Of a stretch of 64,000 nt of DNA, positions 53,160 to 64,000 are shown in pieces. Source of the DNA: Chionis minor (Eukaryota > Chordata > Aves > Charadriiformes > Chionididae); assembly GCA_013398295.1 (NCBI GenBank), contig VZSF01008512.1:487439-551438 (forward strand). The letters are read 5' to 3'. How positions within the stretch are numbered: position 1 is the first letter of the stretch; each line of letters begins with the position of its first letter. The translations under genes and the position numbers were made by a program. The notes under the pieces are model-generated. The model had not been told where the DNA came from and searched no databases. It saw only the letters and a program-made list of their open reading frames with translations.

Positions 53160-53480
53160 ATCCATATGGGTAATAATCAATCAAAGGGAGTGTATTAGCA
53201 GCAGTAAGAAAACACACCGCGACAAGACTTTCCCTTGCATCCTGGCTCCTGATCAGAAAATTGTCACGACAAGCACCTTCTCAGGCTAATTGCTGACAAA
53301 CGTAAGACAAACAGCCTGTTATCACAATCACCTCCCCTCACTTTTAAGAGGGGGGATGCAATTAGAGCCTTAAGTATTACACAGAATGTGACATCCATTT
53401 TATTGTTCTTGCTTCACACGAATGGGGGTTTATCTCATTTCACACTAGCAGATGCTATTACGAAAGACACACTTGGGGAA
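53160..53480. promoter_or_regulatory. Candidate conserved non-coding element
   Basis: Repeat-free sequence has a PBX/HOX-like TAATCAATCA (53174-53183) overlapping a TCF/LEF-like ATCAAAGG (53180-53187), followed by CTAATTGCTGAC and several ATTA cores. No open frame spans it. It looks like an enhancer core; conservation and activity are inferred, not seen. Confidence 0.22.
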
Positions 53481-53865
53481 GAGACAGGCCTGGGAAATTT
53501 CCTGGTGAAAAAGTTATAAGAAGGCTACAGAAAAAGAAATGCCTCATTTTATGTTGAAACTGGCAGGTGCTGTGGCAGAGCCTGGTGGTGACAAGAGGTA
53601 TGGGGTGGGGCAAAGCCACTGGGGGAGGGATGGGAGCCAGGGCTCAAAGATACCAACCAATTCCTACCCACAGCCAGCAGTATTTCCCCCCATTCACCAG
53701 CAGAAGAGCTGCACTCGGCTGGGAAGAAGCACGTAAGGAGAGGAAAAACACCATATTGAGTGAAACCAAACGTCCACTTCGGCCCTTGTCCTCCCTCCTC
53801 TGCTGCTCATAGGAAATATTTGTGGCAAAAAGATGAGATACAGCACTGCAGGAGGGCACTTACCT

Positions 53866-53940
53866 GTCTCATTTATGTCTTTATAAATCTCTGCTATACC
53901 TCCACTCTCTTTTCCAAGCTTTAGAGTACAGTCTATTCTG
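53866..53940 (-). mobile_element. Ancient CR1/L3-like fragment
   Basis: Read in reverse, the segment AGCTTGGAAAAGAGAGTGGA followed by GTATAGCAGAGATTTATAAA resembles the widely spread old CR1/L3 sequence (LEKRRLRGDMIEVYKI-like codons). Only about 75 bp is recognisable and the edges are uncertain. A CAG/GTAAGT at its low-coordinate end mimics a donor site. Confidence 0.45.
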
Positions 53941-56338
53941 CTTTGCAGTAATCAGAAGTCCTTTTGCACCTCTGGCCAAGCTTACTACCCCTTCTCCTAG
54001 ATCCCTTTGGAGATGGAGTGACTGCAAAAGTCAAACCACAGCACGCAGGGAGAACATGCCTTGTCCGACTGTTCTGTGCATCCTGACCACCATTTTAACT
54101 AACCGCAAGGCGCTGAGGTCGTATCTTTAATGGACTGTCCACCATCACCCCAAATTCCCTTTGCTGAGTATAGAAGCCAGTAGGAGCCCGTATCTTTGTA
54201 TGTGTACAGAAGGGTATACATCAGAGGTCATTTTCTTCAGCGGGAATTACACTCTAATAAAAGAGGAATTCTGCTAACTAACAAGGGTGATTCAAAGGGC
54301 TAAATCCGGATGTTAATTATTTCAATAAATATCTAGAATATCTTCTCTGCAATCCAACAGGCAGATAGTCAGCTGCCTGTACCTGGCCAACCTCCATTGC
54401 CTGGCCCTGTACGTTTACCCTCAAGAACACAGATTCTGAGAGGAGATCATCAGATGAAAACAGCTTGAAGAAATCCCCTAACGAAATGTGGCTGGAGCTG
54501 CCAGTGCTGTTATGACATTCCGCATTGTGGACAGATGCGTCAGCAGCCAGGCTGCGCTAATGAGGTCTCAGCACTTCGCTAACCGCCCAGAACAGCTCTT
54601 GAGTTGAGTAGTAACTCCTCCAACACCAGGACATCAGGCAAATGAATGGGAATCCCTACACATGTATACACGATTCCTGTGAAGGCACCATCAGGCTAAT
54701 ATGTATAATTAAGAATACTGAAAAGTGTAATTTACCACTTCCTAACTCTGTTAACAGCTTTTAAAGCAAGCAGCCAGTTCTTATGTGTCTGAACAAACCC
54801 ATCAGAAATTTACCCTTATTTCCCACAGTAGGACTCATTACTGCCCTTAATTTCATGTTTCACTAAATAGGACATTCGGATATGTCTGAACATTCAGAAA
54901 TTATATCTCTGACTTCCCTCTACTTTCAAAATTTCAGTTTTCACGATAAATTCAGTAAGGAGAAAAGTAATTAAAGATTATTGAACAGACCCTTGAGAAA
55001 GGAAGCAACATGATAATTTTAACATCATTTGTAAAATTCTTCCTATTGTCTTTTTTCATCCACTCACCATATGGAAGACCCCTGGGTAAAGCAGAGGGCA
55101 TAGGTCTCATTCATTCTAATTCTGGCAACCTGTTAGTGTCACCTTCTAGAGCAATTTCTTAAAACAGTGCAGTCTGTGCAATAGACAACACAAGGTACTT
55201 TCTAAATATGTAGTTGTTCTGTTCATACTGTACCAAAAGATACTATCTGATACCTGTACCTTACGCCTACCTAGGCCACGGTTGACAGCAAACCTAATTT
55301 TGCAAACAGAAGAACATAATCATATATAATTTAACCCTTATGTGATTTAATATTGGGGGGAAATTACTATTTTGTAGCAAATTATGGAGGACTTTTAAAG
55401 TGAAATGTTACAATCAAAATTTTGCCACAGGATAATGTTCTTCAGTAGATTTTATTGAGGAACAACTAAGGAATTCAGTCTGCGTTTCTTAGACTTTTGC
55501 AAGAATGTATTTAAACCTAGGTACATGGAATGGATACATCTGTTAAATAAGAAAACAAGATGAGGCAAGTGCATCACATGAAATTATACCCAAATGCAGA
55601 AATCTATGACACCAAAGTAGGTGTAAAATTATATCTTACAGTAGCTTTACCATGGGATAAGGCCATGGGAGGGGTATGCTCAGTAAATGCAAAATCATAG
55701 CTGCTGCATAACTGGGTAAGACAGTAGGAACAGGATGGTGTTAACACACAACTAACAAAACTGACTGAAAAGAAATCTCATGGAGCCCAGAGCAGAGGCG
55801 TCCTAAATCAATTAAAAGCGTTCTTCTAAGATGATCATGAGCAAATAGGAGATGTTCCAAAGAGATGTTCTTGAGTAAAGTACTGCAACTGTCTCATGCA
55901 CTGTGAATGCAACCATGATATGGACCTGAGATCTCATGTATGGATAGCTGTCTCATGCAGCTGTTCGGAAAAAGTCAGCTCATCTGTTTTCGCTGAGCAA
56001 CCTCAAAAATACTGTAAGAAATCAAAGGGGTCGTGGGAAGGACTTTTCTGCCTATTGTAGTCAGAAGACTCTTGTTTAGTCCCACTTAACTCCTTTTCTC
56101 GGAGTGATACTTGCAGAGGGGAGCACAAACCTGATGGGAAAAAGAAAAAAAAATTGCTAAAAGAGATTACTAGGTACATCTTCACTAAGACAGTATAGGC
56201 TGCTATAATAACTGTGTTTCTTGTAGCTATTCGTAATTCCTGCACGAGCCCCAGTAAGTGGTGGTTCAGCAAAAACATCCCTAGTAAGGGACAACTAAGT
56301 TTGTTTTGAACACTCAAAGTGAAGACAAATCCACCATA
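53941..56338. other. Unique non-coding DNA with a candidate regulatory block
   Basis: No gene recognised. The part about 54290-54620 has a dense set of factor-site-like words and is listed separately. The remainder is AT-rich with short open frames only. Confidence 0.5.
54290..54620. promoter_or_regulatory. Candidate conserved non-coding element
   Basis: Within 50 bp lie a TEAD-like CATTCC (54516-54521), a SOX-like CATTGT (54523-54528), a MAF half-site-like TGCGTCAGCA (54536-54545) and a homeodomain-like CTAATGAG (54557-54564). A GTTAATTATTTCAATAAAT stretch lies near 54313. The block is repeat-free. Function is inference. Confidence 0.22.
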
Positions 56339-56343
56339 ACTTG
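56339..56343. repeat. Target-site duplication, left copy (ACTTG)
   Basis: ACTTG directly precedes the LTR's TG start and is repeated at 56989-56993 directly after the LTR end. Confidence 0.8.
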
Positions 56344-56475
56344 TGTTATGGTTTGAGAAACCCACAAGAATTTATTGCCGTTTAGACAATTATTCTATCA
56401 CCTGATAACCCCTCCCCACCCGGGAAGGGGAATCAGGAAAAAACAAGGAAACACAGGGGATGAAAAATAAACAGA

Positions 56476-56481
56476 TTTAAT
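56476..56481 (-). terminator. LTR polyadenylation-like signal ATTAAA
   Basis: ATTAAA on the minus strand about 260 bp downstream of the TATA-like box, where an R-region polyadenylation signal would lie. Confidence 0.45.
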
Positions 56482-56741
56482 AGAATAAGACTAGATAACT
56501 AACATTAATTACACTAAAGAGCTATTATTGATCCCAATACCAATGCAAAATACAAAAGGATTATACTCAGCCAACTCCATCCATAGGAATCTGTGCAATC
56601 CCAGCAGTGGACAGTGAATGTTGGACACTGCAGCTGCTATGGCTTCAAAAGGAAAGGAAGGGCTCAGGGGACCAGCACTGGGGCAAGAAGTTCTGTGTAT
56701 CACGGTCATCAAGGGAGACAGCTTTGCAGCAAACTTTCTGA

Positions 56742-56749
56742 TTTATATT
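56742..56749 (-). promoter_or_regulatory. LTR TATA-like box
   Basis: ATATAAAT on the minus strand inside the solo LTR, upstream of its polyadenylation-like signal, as expected for a U3 promoter. Present activity is unknown. Confidence 0.5.
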
Positions 56750-56988
56750 GAATGTGACGTTCATGGCATGAAGTGATCCTGTTGGCCAGCTTGGGTCAAG
56801 TGCCCAGGTCCCACTCCTCCTCATCCTTGCACCTGGCACACTCAAAAACCATGAGACCTTGAAACCCAAACACCATAGCTGGATATAAAGTAAATATTTT
56901 CCTAAACTGAGACACTACAGTCTTCTAAAAGTACAGTTTTCCCAAACATTAGAAGATAAATTAGTCCTGTATCGCTCAAACCAGGATA

Positions 56989-56993
56989 ACTTG
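56989..56993. repeat. Target-site duplication, right copy (ACTTG)
   Basis: ACTTG directly follows the LTR and matches 56339-56343 exactly. Confidence 0.8.
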
Positions 56994-58698
56994 GGAAATA
57001 ATTTCAGTGGCCATTGATGGATTCAGTGTTTTTCTTTCTTTTGACATCCCACGAAATTCTCAGGCTCTGTTTTAGGGGAGTTTTTCCTAATAATGCTTTA
57101 GAAATTTCCATGGCAAAACATCTATAGTTGCATAGAGAATTTACTTTTTGAGAAATTACATAAAACTTCACATCTCAGAGCATCAGTCAATCACTAGAGT
57201 TGACAAGGGATTACTTACAGGTGCATGATCAGACTTGTAATGATTTTTTCTTTCTTTCATAAGCAGTGTGAACAACCATGGAGTCATCATGGGAACTGAT
57301 GTCTCTCTAATGTCCTGGGCTCCTTTGCAGGCACATACTTCTTACAAAACAACAGATTTCCTTCCTGTTGTACAGTAGAGCAGATTCAGGCACTTAAATG
57401 ATATGAGGTGCAGCGGCCTGTGGAGTCCAATGCATGAAAGCAACACGCACCCGGACTAAAACTCTTCTCAATCACCATGGCTGCACGGGCAGATGAGGAT
57501 TAAACTTGCAGTGAAATGCCCAGACATTTCTAACTGCAAATGTTTTTAAAGCATTTATTTCTCGAGAACCTCTCCTTTCTAACAACCCCTTTGAAGCTGA
57601 GGAACCTATTGACTTCAGCAGGTTTTGTTCTGCCACAAGATAATATACATCCTATAAAAAAAAAAATAAAAAATCAGAATCTCTCAAATCAGTGATTTTT
57701 CATTATTTTTTGCGGCAGGGATGTTTACATCTACTCCGGAATCATCTGGTCCTGCCAATACCAGAGAGAACTTGAAAAAGCAATGGTTTTATCTCATACA
57801 GAAATATCTACCTTCCTATAAACACAGCCTGCAGCAACGTCTGGCGCTGTTGCTTGCAGGTCACTGCACATCCGCAGGTACAATTCCTCTTCTGCAGGCT
57901 GGGCCCACAGCAAAGCAGCAGTCCGCAGTGATAAGTATTTTCCCTCTGACTGACAAAGCAGGCTCCCTTCCCCCTCACCCTTGTTCAAGGCTTTCATAAA
58001 AGGTAATCCTTTGTTCCAACATATCCTCACCTCCTCGTGCTCAGGGCAAGAATCAGGCATTCGCTGCTCTCTTGAGCCTGAGTCCTAAAATGAAATGTTA
58101 TCATGGCAAAAATTACATTTTAGAGCACGTGATTTAATTAATACTGCGAACTCCTTGGATAATGCTGTTTCCAATTTAATGAAAGAATTTCTTCCAGCTT
58201 TCATTTATTTATTTTTAACAAAGACAATAGCCCTCTTTGCATCTCCTGCTGTCAGAATGTAGTTCCAGCCTGTCCCAAACTAACCTGCTTTCTCCTGTAC
58301 CATGCTCTTAAAAAATTATGCACAGATGTCCCCGTGTACGTATTTTTATGGGTTTGTGGTTTTTTTTTTAAAAAAAAAGGTTATTTGCCTCTTTAGGGGC
58401 AGAGGCTTTGGAAACAAAATAATCTAAACCAAGTTTTAGAACATTATTAAAAAAAGAAAAAAAAAAACAAACACACAATCAAGCAATGCTGCAAGGCTTG
58501 CTGCAGATGGCTGGGAGCAGCACCTCATTTTTCATTACGGGGGGTGGCTGGTGACTTTATTTTTCTTGGCCCTGAGAAAGACCAAGCATTCCTTAAGCCA
58601 TGTAAATATCCAGCTACATCTCACTTAGTGCAAGATGAGCATATACATTAGTGGCTTTTCATCAGACACATGCTAGCTGCTTTAAGACTGTGATTTCA

Positions 58699-58721
58699 GG
58701 GGGGGTAGGGGGACGAAGGGG
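58699..58721 (+). other. Putative G-quadruplex motif
   Basis: G7-TA-G5-ACGAA-G4 on the plus strand. The G7 run can supply two tracts, so four G-tracts with loops of 1-5 nt are available. Confidence 0.65.
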
Positions 58722-60540
58722 TAACAAAGTTCATGGGAACGTCTCCAATCCCTTCCCTTCCCAAAGCGGTTCCCGTAAAATGTTGTTAACAAGGTATTTG
58801 CGATGCCTTCAGAGCAAAATGTTAGGGGTGGCTTACGAACACAGAAACTGCTGTCTCATCTAATACCTTGTCACCAACTGTGGCCAGTATGGTGCACTTC
58901 AAAGACAGACATGGCCGACCCAGGCCACCCATGGAGAAAGTTCATCCCTAACTCTTGCTAGTTAAGGATGGGTCCAAGCTCTGAAGCACTGCAAATTTTC
59001 CCTTGGAGGCCACAAGCCTATTCACCTCCACTCATGGCCGTTGTCTTGTCACAGGCGCGGCAACTACAAGCAGATCGAGCGATCAGGATGTGACCCTAAA
59101 TCATTATTTCAGAAAACAGTTGCAAATAAGGCATTGAAAACACATGCTGCACTTACAAACCAGAGAGCTGTCATTGTTAAATGATATCACAGCTGGCGAA
59201 GAGGAATTCTCCTCTGGTGGGCAGAAATGTCCCTCCTGACTAATTTCGCGGATACATTCCTCCTCCCTGTTGTTCATTGTCTGAATTGACTTGAGCTGTC
59301 TTTCCAGTTTGTGGTGCAAGCTTCAGATTTCTTTTCCTTGTAGAAAACATATAATACAAATGAGGAAAAAAATATTACCAACACCAGACACTTGCCTAAT
59401 ACTTGGTATATGTAAAAAGTTCTTTTTTAAGTGGATTGAAAATATTTTGTCTGGCAATATCAAGCTAATGTTCATTTTTCTGGAAAAGAAGTGTCTGAAT
59501 CTCCTAGGCATCCCTGCAAATCTCAACCTCTATTCAAATGTAATTGTAAAAAACAAATCTGAATGTTTGGCAATGCTCTCTTCTCAGGATCCCAAGGAAA
59601 ATCTTATCTGAATATGAGAACAGGAGTCAGAAGACATTAACGGAGCATTTGGATGAACATTTACAGCTAAATTTTTGTAAAGTAGGGAAATTTCCATCTT
59701 AACAAATTTCAGGATACAGTGCAAAAATATCAATTCCCTTACATTTGTTTCCTAAGTATTAGATAGTCTACTCCAATAAAGCAGTTTGCATAGGTTTCTC
59801 TTTTTAATCTTTCGGCTTTGTGTTCAAGAAGACATAAGATGGAGGCAGCTTTTTGTGTGAATAACAGCATAGGAGATTCTAGTTAGGCCCAGGGAAAAAA
59901 ACAGTTCTTGTCTTTCAGTGAAAAATTTTTTTAAATGATGAAGAAAATATGCTCAGGTGAAAGAGACAGATAATTAAGTTTTGTAGGTTTTTTAAAGGGG
60001 ACTCTGAAAACATTACATTTTGAGACAAGCTGTCTCTTTCATTTAACTAACAAGTTCTTTTCTTTTTCTGAACTTACTCAAATTAAAAAAAAAAAAAAGC
60101 AAAACCCAAAGTGTTTTGTTTATTTTATAAAAGAACAAATGATTTGACAGTTGAAAAAACCCTTTTGACATATTTCAAAATTTCAGAAATCGACCCCTCT
60201 TTCATCTAAAACTATTCACTGGATTTGCCTACAAATCCAGCTCCTGAAAAACAGTTTTTGATACATGATTCTTTGCCCATGAGTAGAAAGACTATAGATT
60301 TCCCTGGTACATCCCTGAAGTAAGACTAACTCTGGTGATCAGTTAACACCATTCACATTATTAGACCTACAGCCTGGTGGTGCTGCTGCAGGACGAGTGC
60401 AAAGAGACGAAACACAGCAAGGCTCCCCCCTTGGCGTTTTCCCTCCACCTCCCCACCAGCAGCTGAACGCCTCCTCTTCATGCTGGAGGGTAAAAAAGGA
60501 CTTTTGCACCCTTTTGTCCTGAAGGTGCACAGCCACCAAA

Positions 60541-60802
60541 GGCGGGGGGAGAGGATCGCCTGCACCAACGCTTTGCACACAAACCCAGCATCGACTGCGC
60601 TCAGTAAAAGCCAGCGGGGCACAGGTCCGAGCACCCTCACGGCATCACCTGTGTGGTCCAGCTCTTAGGTGATGCCCCAGCTCAGCCCTTCGTCGTGCCG
60701 ACCCGCACTCCCCCGGCTGCCACCGCTTCGTGGTTTGCAGGTGACCCACACCCAGCCCAGATCCCAAGGGCTGGGGGGAAGATCCCGCTTCCCTGGCAGG
60801 GC
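60541..60802. promoter_or_regulatory. CpG-rich patch, borderline CpG island
   Basis: By hand count there are 17 CpG in 262 bp. Over 60541-60780 I count 87 C and 70 G (65% GC) with 15 CpG, giving an observed/expected ratio near 0.6. The surroundings are AT-rich and CpG-poor. It could be a small promoter or an isolated GC-rich patch; there is no clear gene next to it. Confidence 0.35.
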
Positions 60803-61439
60803 GGAGAGACTTTGGGTCTGTGGACCCAAACACAACTTGCCACTTGACCTCAGGGAGAGGCAACCGTCTCTGACCCACTTCAGTTACCACTGTGAGTGTC
60901 ACCACCATGTCTGATACTTGGCAAGAGAAAGGCATAGTCCTCCCTTCAGAAATAATTTATAGCCTTTGTCTCTGCAGATACTGTATGAACCTGTGAGTAT
61001 CTTCATTCCCACAGGTAGCTGCAGTGGGGTCCCAGAACCATGACCTGGCTGTCACCACCAAAACTTTTCCCAGTAAGGACCTACAGTTAGACTGAGAAGT
61101 CCCAAATCTTGGATAGTGCAATCTGGCGTTTTCCTTTAAGTGAGCAGAAATACAAAAAATCCCCAGCGCAACAGATAGGAAAGGAAAACAGTATATATAT
61201 TCTGCTCTAGGATCTTAAGGATCACAATTATCTTGGAATCTTGGAAGATCTTCGATCTTTCACTGAGGGTTTTGCAATCTTACATCACAAGTTTCTTTTC
61301 TAATCATTGTATTTCAGAATGCCTTGCTCTGGATTCATCCTCCTGGTGTCTACTGCTTCCAAGAAGCCATACAGAGATTAAGACAAGCCACAATCCAAGA
61401 ACTTTTGTTATTAACATCTTCTTTGTCTTTTCCCTACAG

Positions 61440-61522
61440 TAACTCCGCTCAGCTGGGGAAGGAGCCATACCGATTGAGTTATAAAGAAGATGAGTGGGAA
61501 GATGACAGGAGGATAATCTCAT
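61440..61522 (+). other. Exon-like segment, 83 nt, strong acceptor and donor
   Basis: A good pyrimidine tract ending TTTGTCTTTTCCCTACAG (to 61439) is followed by 83 nt open in only one of three frames, then a CAT/GTAAGG donor-like site at 61523. Translation gives about 27 residues rich in acidic and basic amino acids (a YKEDEWEDDRR stretch). It enters in phase 2 and leaves in phase 1. I recognise no protein family. It lies about 640 bp downstream of the CpG-rich patch. Confidence 0.22.
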
Positions 61523-61884
61523 GTAAGGGACACAGAAAAGGACACAGATAATAGGCACAAGTAGGAAGCAAAGGGGGAGGACCCATGACTGAAATGACAA
61601 TACCACAGCAGGAGCATTTAACAACACCAACAACGTAACATCAATAGCAATAAAATAAATATTAGTGCTGCATCCCTGTTTCCCTACTATATAACTCCTC
61701 TTCTTGCTTGGTATTTGAAAGCTGAACTGTTTTGTTAGTAATCAGTAGAATGGTGAGAACTTAAACAAACCTGTTTGGCCAGAAAGCTCACTTGAAAAAA
61801 ATTAAAAACAAAGCAACGTCCTATGCCAAGGGAGAAAGAGAAAAAGAGAATAATTAAAGTCAACTGAGAAGTCTCCAAGGAGGG

Positions 61885-61930
61885 AAAAAAAAAAAAAAAA
61901 AGGAAAAAAAAGAAAAAAAAAAAAAAAAAA
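61885..61930. repeat. A-rich tract
   Basis: Three long A-runs are separated by GG and G. No retrocopy is recognisable upstream. Confidence 0.9.
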
Positions 61931-64000
61931 GGAAGACTTAATTATGCACTAGTGTCTTTTCCTAGCATGTTTCTTGACTTGGCACAGCTGGAAAATTGAA
62001 AGCTTACTGCCAAAATATCGAATGTGCCTCATGTGGGCTCAGTGCTCATAAAGTTGTGTATGTGTGTTTTTCTCTCACTTTGTGTGATTGCACGCTAAGA
62101 TAAAATAATGGACTCAGCGAGATAAATACTGGCAGCTGTCTGGATTTTCAGTCTAGCAGGCAGGGTCTCTGCAAGGAACCACAAGGGGCTTTTTGAACAT
62201 GAGCTGTATCTCTTAGCCAACGGTAAGCAGTAACTTTTGAAACTAGCTCCCTTCTAGAGGACACTACTGTCTGTCCCCAGGTCCACTTACCATTTTGCAG
62301 TGATAAATTGCTGTTCTGAGAGCAAGCTTCTGCTGAAGGATGTGCAACAGAGTTAAAAATGATTTTGTTTCATGAACTAGTAGGCTTCTCGTTGTAACTT
62401 TCAAACAATGAGCTTTCTGTATAGTCAGCCCTGCGATAGGACTGTAAATGGATATGAAGGTTTAGCACAGAAATAGGCCCCAGGCTACATGGGACAATTC
62501 ACCCGTGAAAATACTGACCTCATTCATTCAAATATTAAATAGAATTTATATATTTAAATCAGGAATGGACAGTAGCTTTGAAAGAAGGTGGAGAACTATA
62601 CAGGATAAAGCTGCCAGATTTCTAGTCTCTGGGACTAAGGACAATATTTTGCTGCCCAATTAGGGTCTATTTCTTCAATGAGATCTTTCTCAGACTCAAT
62701 ATAATTTGACTTATAGCTTTCTTGTTACTTCACTTCCTTTTTTGCTAATTTCTCTCTAGTTATGACAGGGAATATTTTAGACAGTTACAGTTAAAAATAA
62801 AAATAAAAAGTCCTCATATGTATATATTTAGACTTGCAAAGATAGTCATATATCATTGTGACACCATGACATAAATAAAAATACAGTTTCCAGCTAGTAA
62901 AAACTAACATAGCCCTTACCATATCAACACAGGTCTTAACATGATGGAAAGCTTCAGGGATTTGCAAACCAGCCCTTGGCCCCACATAAATAGTTCTGTG
63001 ACTTTGTCAGGCAGATTTCCTATTGAAAGGTTGTGGCACTGTCCTTGTAGATGGCTGGAGGTTTTGTTGTGTGAAGACTAGTCTGACTATACCCGTAAAA
63101 GACTCCCTCAACAGTAACAGATAGATAATTTTCATACATGCTAGTCGTGACAAATGAGCATTCAGCCAATAGAAAATTCCTCTGTCCCTTTCCTTTCTTC
63201 ACAGATTTTGATGGTACGCCAAAATAGTCACCACACAAGTGTGTAGTGCTTAACTTGGTTGTCTAGTCTTCTATCTGCTTTCCAAGCTGGTTCTGTCCAG
63301 CTTCAACCTGGCTGTGGCTCCCTATGCCAGCTAGAAGAGTTGAGGAACACTTGGCTCCAGCACCCATAAAGAGATCTGCTGCAGAAATGATGAGAGAAAG
63401 CACTGAACTTTATCTTGTGAGGATCTCTCATGGGTTGTGATGCTGGGAACAGGGAGGACACATCACTGTAGGCAGGTAGCTTTAAGACACAGACAAAGTA
63501 TGCTATGGTGCTTGCAGGCAGTGAGGGCTGGCAAGGTTACCTCAACCATCACTCCGGGCACAAGTATGAGTCACGCTTGGGTGAATTAAGAGGGTTGTTC
63601 AGCACTACCAAAATGCCCTTTGAGGCACAACACACAGGCTCCTCCCCCCCTCTGCTAACATTTTTATAGCCGTTGCTTTTTATTGGCTTGGTGAATTGTG
63701 TGTGCACCATTGGTAAACATTCTAAATCATAGGAAAGGCTGGTCGAAGTGCTTTTCCCCACAATTAATAATGCCTTTGGTAATTATATTTGTTCTTGATG
63801 TTCTTTATAGAAGACTTTCCCACCATTATTTGTGACTCTTCTTTATCCTCTATCATGTGATTGTTTTATTGCAGGAACATGGGATTACCCTATTATGCAT
63901 AGCACCTCCCACCAGCACTTGGCTTAAGATGGTTATTTTGTTCATATTTTCCTTTTATGTTTCTCAGTCTTCTCTGGCTTTTTTCCCTTGAACTCTGGGA

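Larger units (their letters stand above)
45247..53865. other. Unique non-coding DNA with simple repeats
   Basis: No gene or transposon recognised apart from an A/GAAA-rich tract at 45642-45694. Open frames are about 100 codons or less and unconvincing. A donor-like site near 50110 on the minus strand has no open exon behind it. The stretch about 53160-53480 is listed as a regulatory candidate. Confidence 0.5.
56344..56988 (-). mobile_element. Solo LTR of an avian endogenous retrovirus, 645 bp
   Basis: The plus strand starts TGTTATGGTTTGAGAAACCC and ends AACCAGGATA (the expected terminal CA has become TA). It is flanked by the 5-bp duplication ACTTG. Body segments such as TTTATATTGAATGTGACGTT and GGCCAGCTTGGGTCAAGTGC match an LTR class I know from bird genomes, probably ERVL-like. 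Read on the minus strand it has a TATA-like ATATAAAT at 56749-56742 and a polyadenylation-like ATTAAA at 56481-56476, which fixes the transcriptional direction. No gag, pol or env sequence adjoins it, so the provirus was lost by LTR-LTR recombination. The family name is less certain than the LTR call. Confidence 0.88.
56994..64000. other. Unique non-coding DNA with simple repeats and a CpG-rich patch
   Basis: No intact gene recognised. It contains a G-quadruplex motif (58699-58721), a CpG-rich patch (60541-60802), an exon-like segment (61440-61522) and an A-rich tract (61885-61930). Open frames are at most about 109 codons. The last 2 kb shows nothing I can name. Confidence 0.5.

Noticed and set aside
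59104..59322. Minus-strand frame with a GTAAGT donor-like site at 59157-59152
   Set aside because: The frame meets a TGA just upstream and no credible acceptor lies between it and the frame. There is no recognisable protein.
1..64000. tRNA, rRNA, known microRNA, CRISPR array, prokaryotic operon or viral gene
   Set aside because: I looked for tRNA B-box words, well-known microRNA seeds, spaced identical repeats and retroviral gag/pol/env frames and found none beyond the solo LTR and CR1 pieces. Reading by eye can miss diverged cases.

Overview
The window is vertebrate nuclear DNA, most likely from a bird. The evidence is the repeat content: seven recognisable CR1 LINE pieces, several with the avian 3' signature (a head like TCATAGAATCATAGAAT on the reverse strand and short ATTCT/ATGATTCT units at the end), one solo LTR of an avian endogenous-retrovirus type, and no mammalian SINE. 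Base composition is AT-rich, and homopolymers and microsatellites are frequent. I cannot name the species. I infer the gene-poor interior of an intron or an intergenic region.

Layout: 1-2.4 kb unique DNA with one exon-like segment; 2.37-2.63 kb CR1 3' end; 2.6-14.5 kb unique DNA; 14.57-14.77 kb a long polypyrimidine tract; 19.1-19.3 kb an old CR1 piece; 24.2-24.8 kb a likely conserved non-coding block with four TAATTA sites; 26.4-28.0 kb a large CR1 on the minus strand (copy A) interrupted by a one-N assembly gap; 31.6 and 39.4 kb two short CR1 3' ends; 43.1-45.2 kb a 2.1-kb CR1 on the plus strand (copy B); 53.2-54.6 kb two more regulatory-looking blocks and an ancient CR1/L3-like scrap; 56.34-56.99 kb a complete solo LTR with a 5-bp target-site duplication; 60.5-60.8 kb a CpG-rich patch; the rest is unique DNA with simple repeats.

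I find no intact protein-coding gene. The only recognisable protein homology is to the CR1 reverse transcriptase, broken by stops, frameshifts and a deletion in both large copies. The other open frames are short, unlike any family I recognise, or translations of simple repeats. A few segments have splice-site-like edges and open frames and are reported as weak exon candidates.

The most informative observations are (i) the single N at 26740 flanked by an exact 121-bp direct duplication, almost certainly an unmerged contig overlap; (ii) CR1 copies A and B, inverted about 15 kb apart and sharing an ~850-bp tract of about 98-99% identity, including the same premature stop and the same small deletions, while flanking CR1 parts are far more diverged; (iii) the solo LTR with its duplicated target site. 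I see no sign of a new biological system; the second look should go to repeat biology, assembly quality and candidate cis-regulatory DNA.
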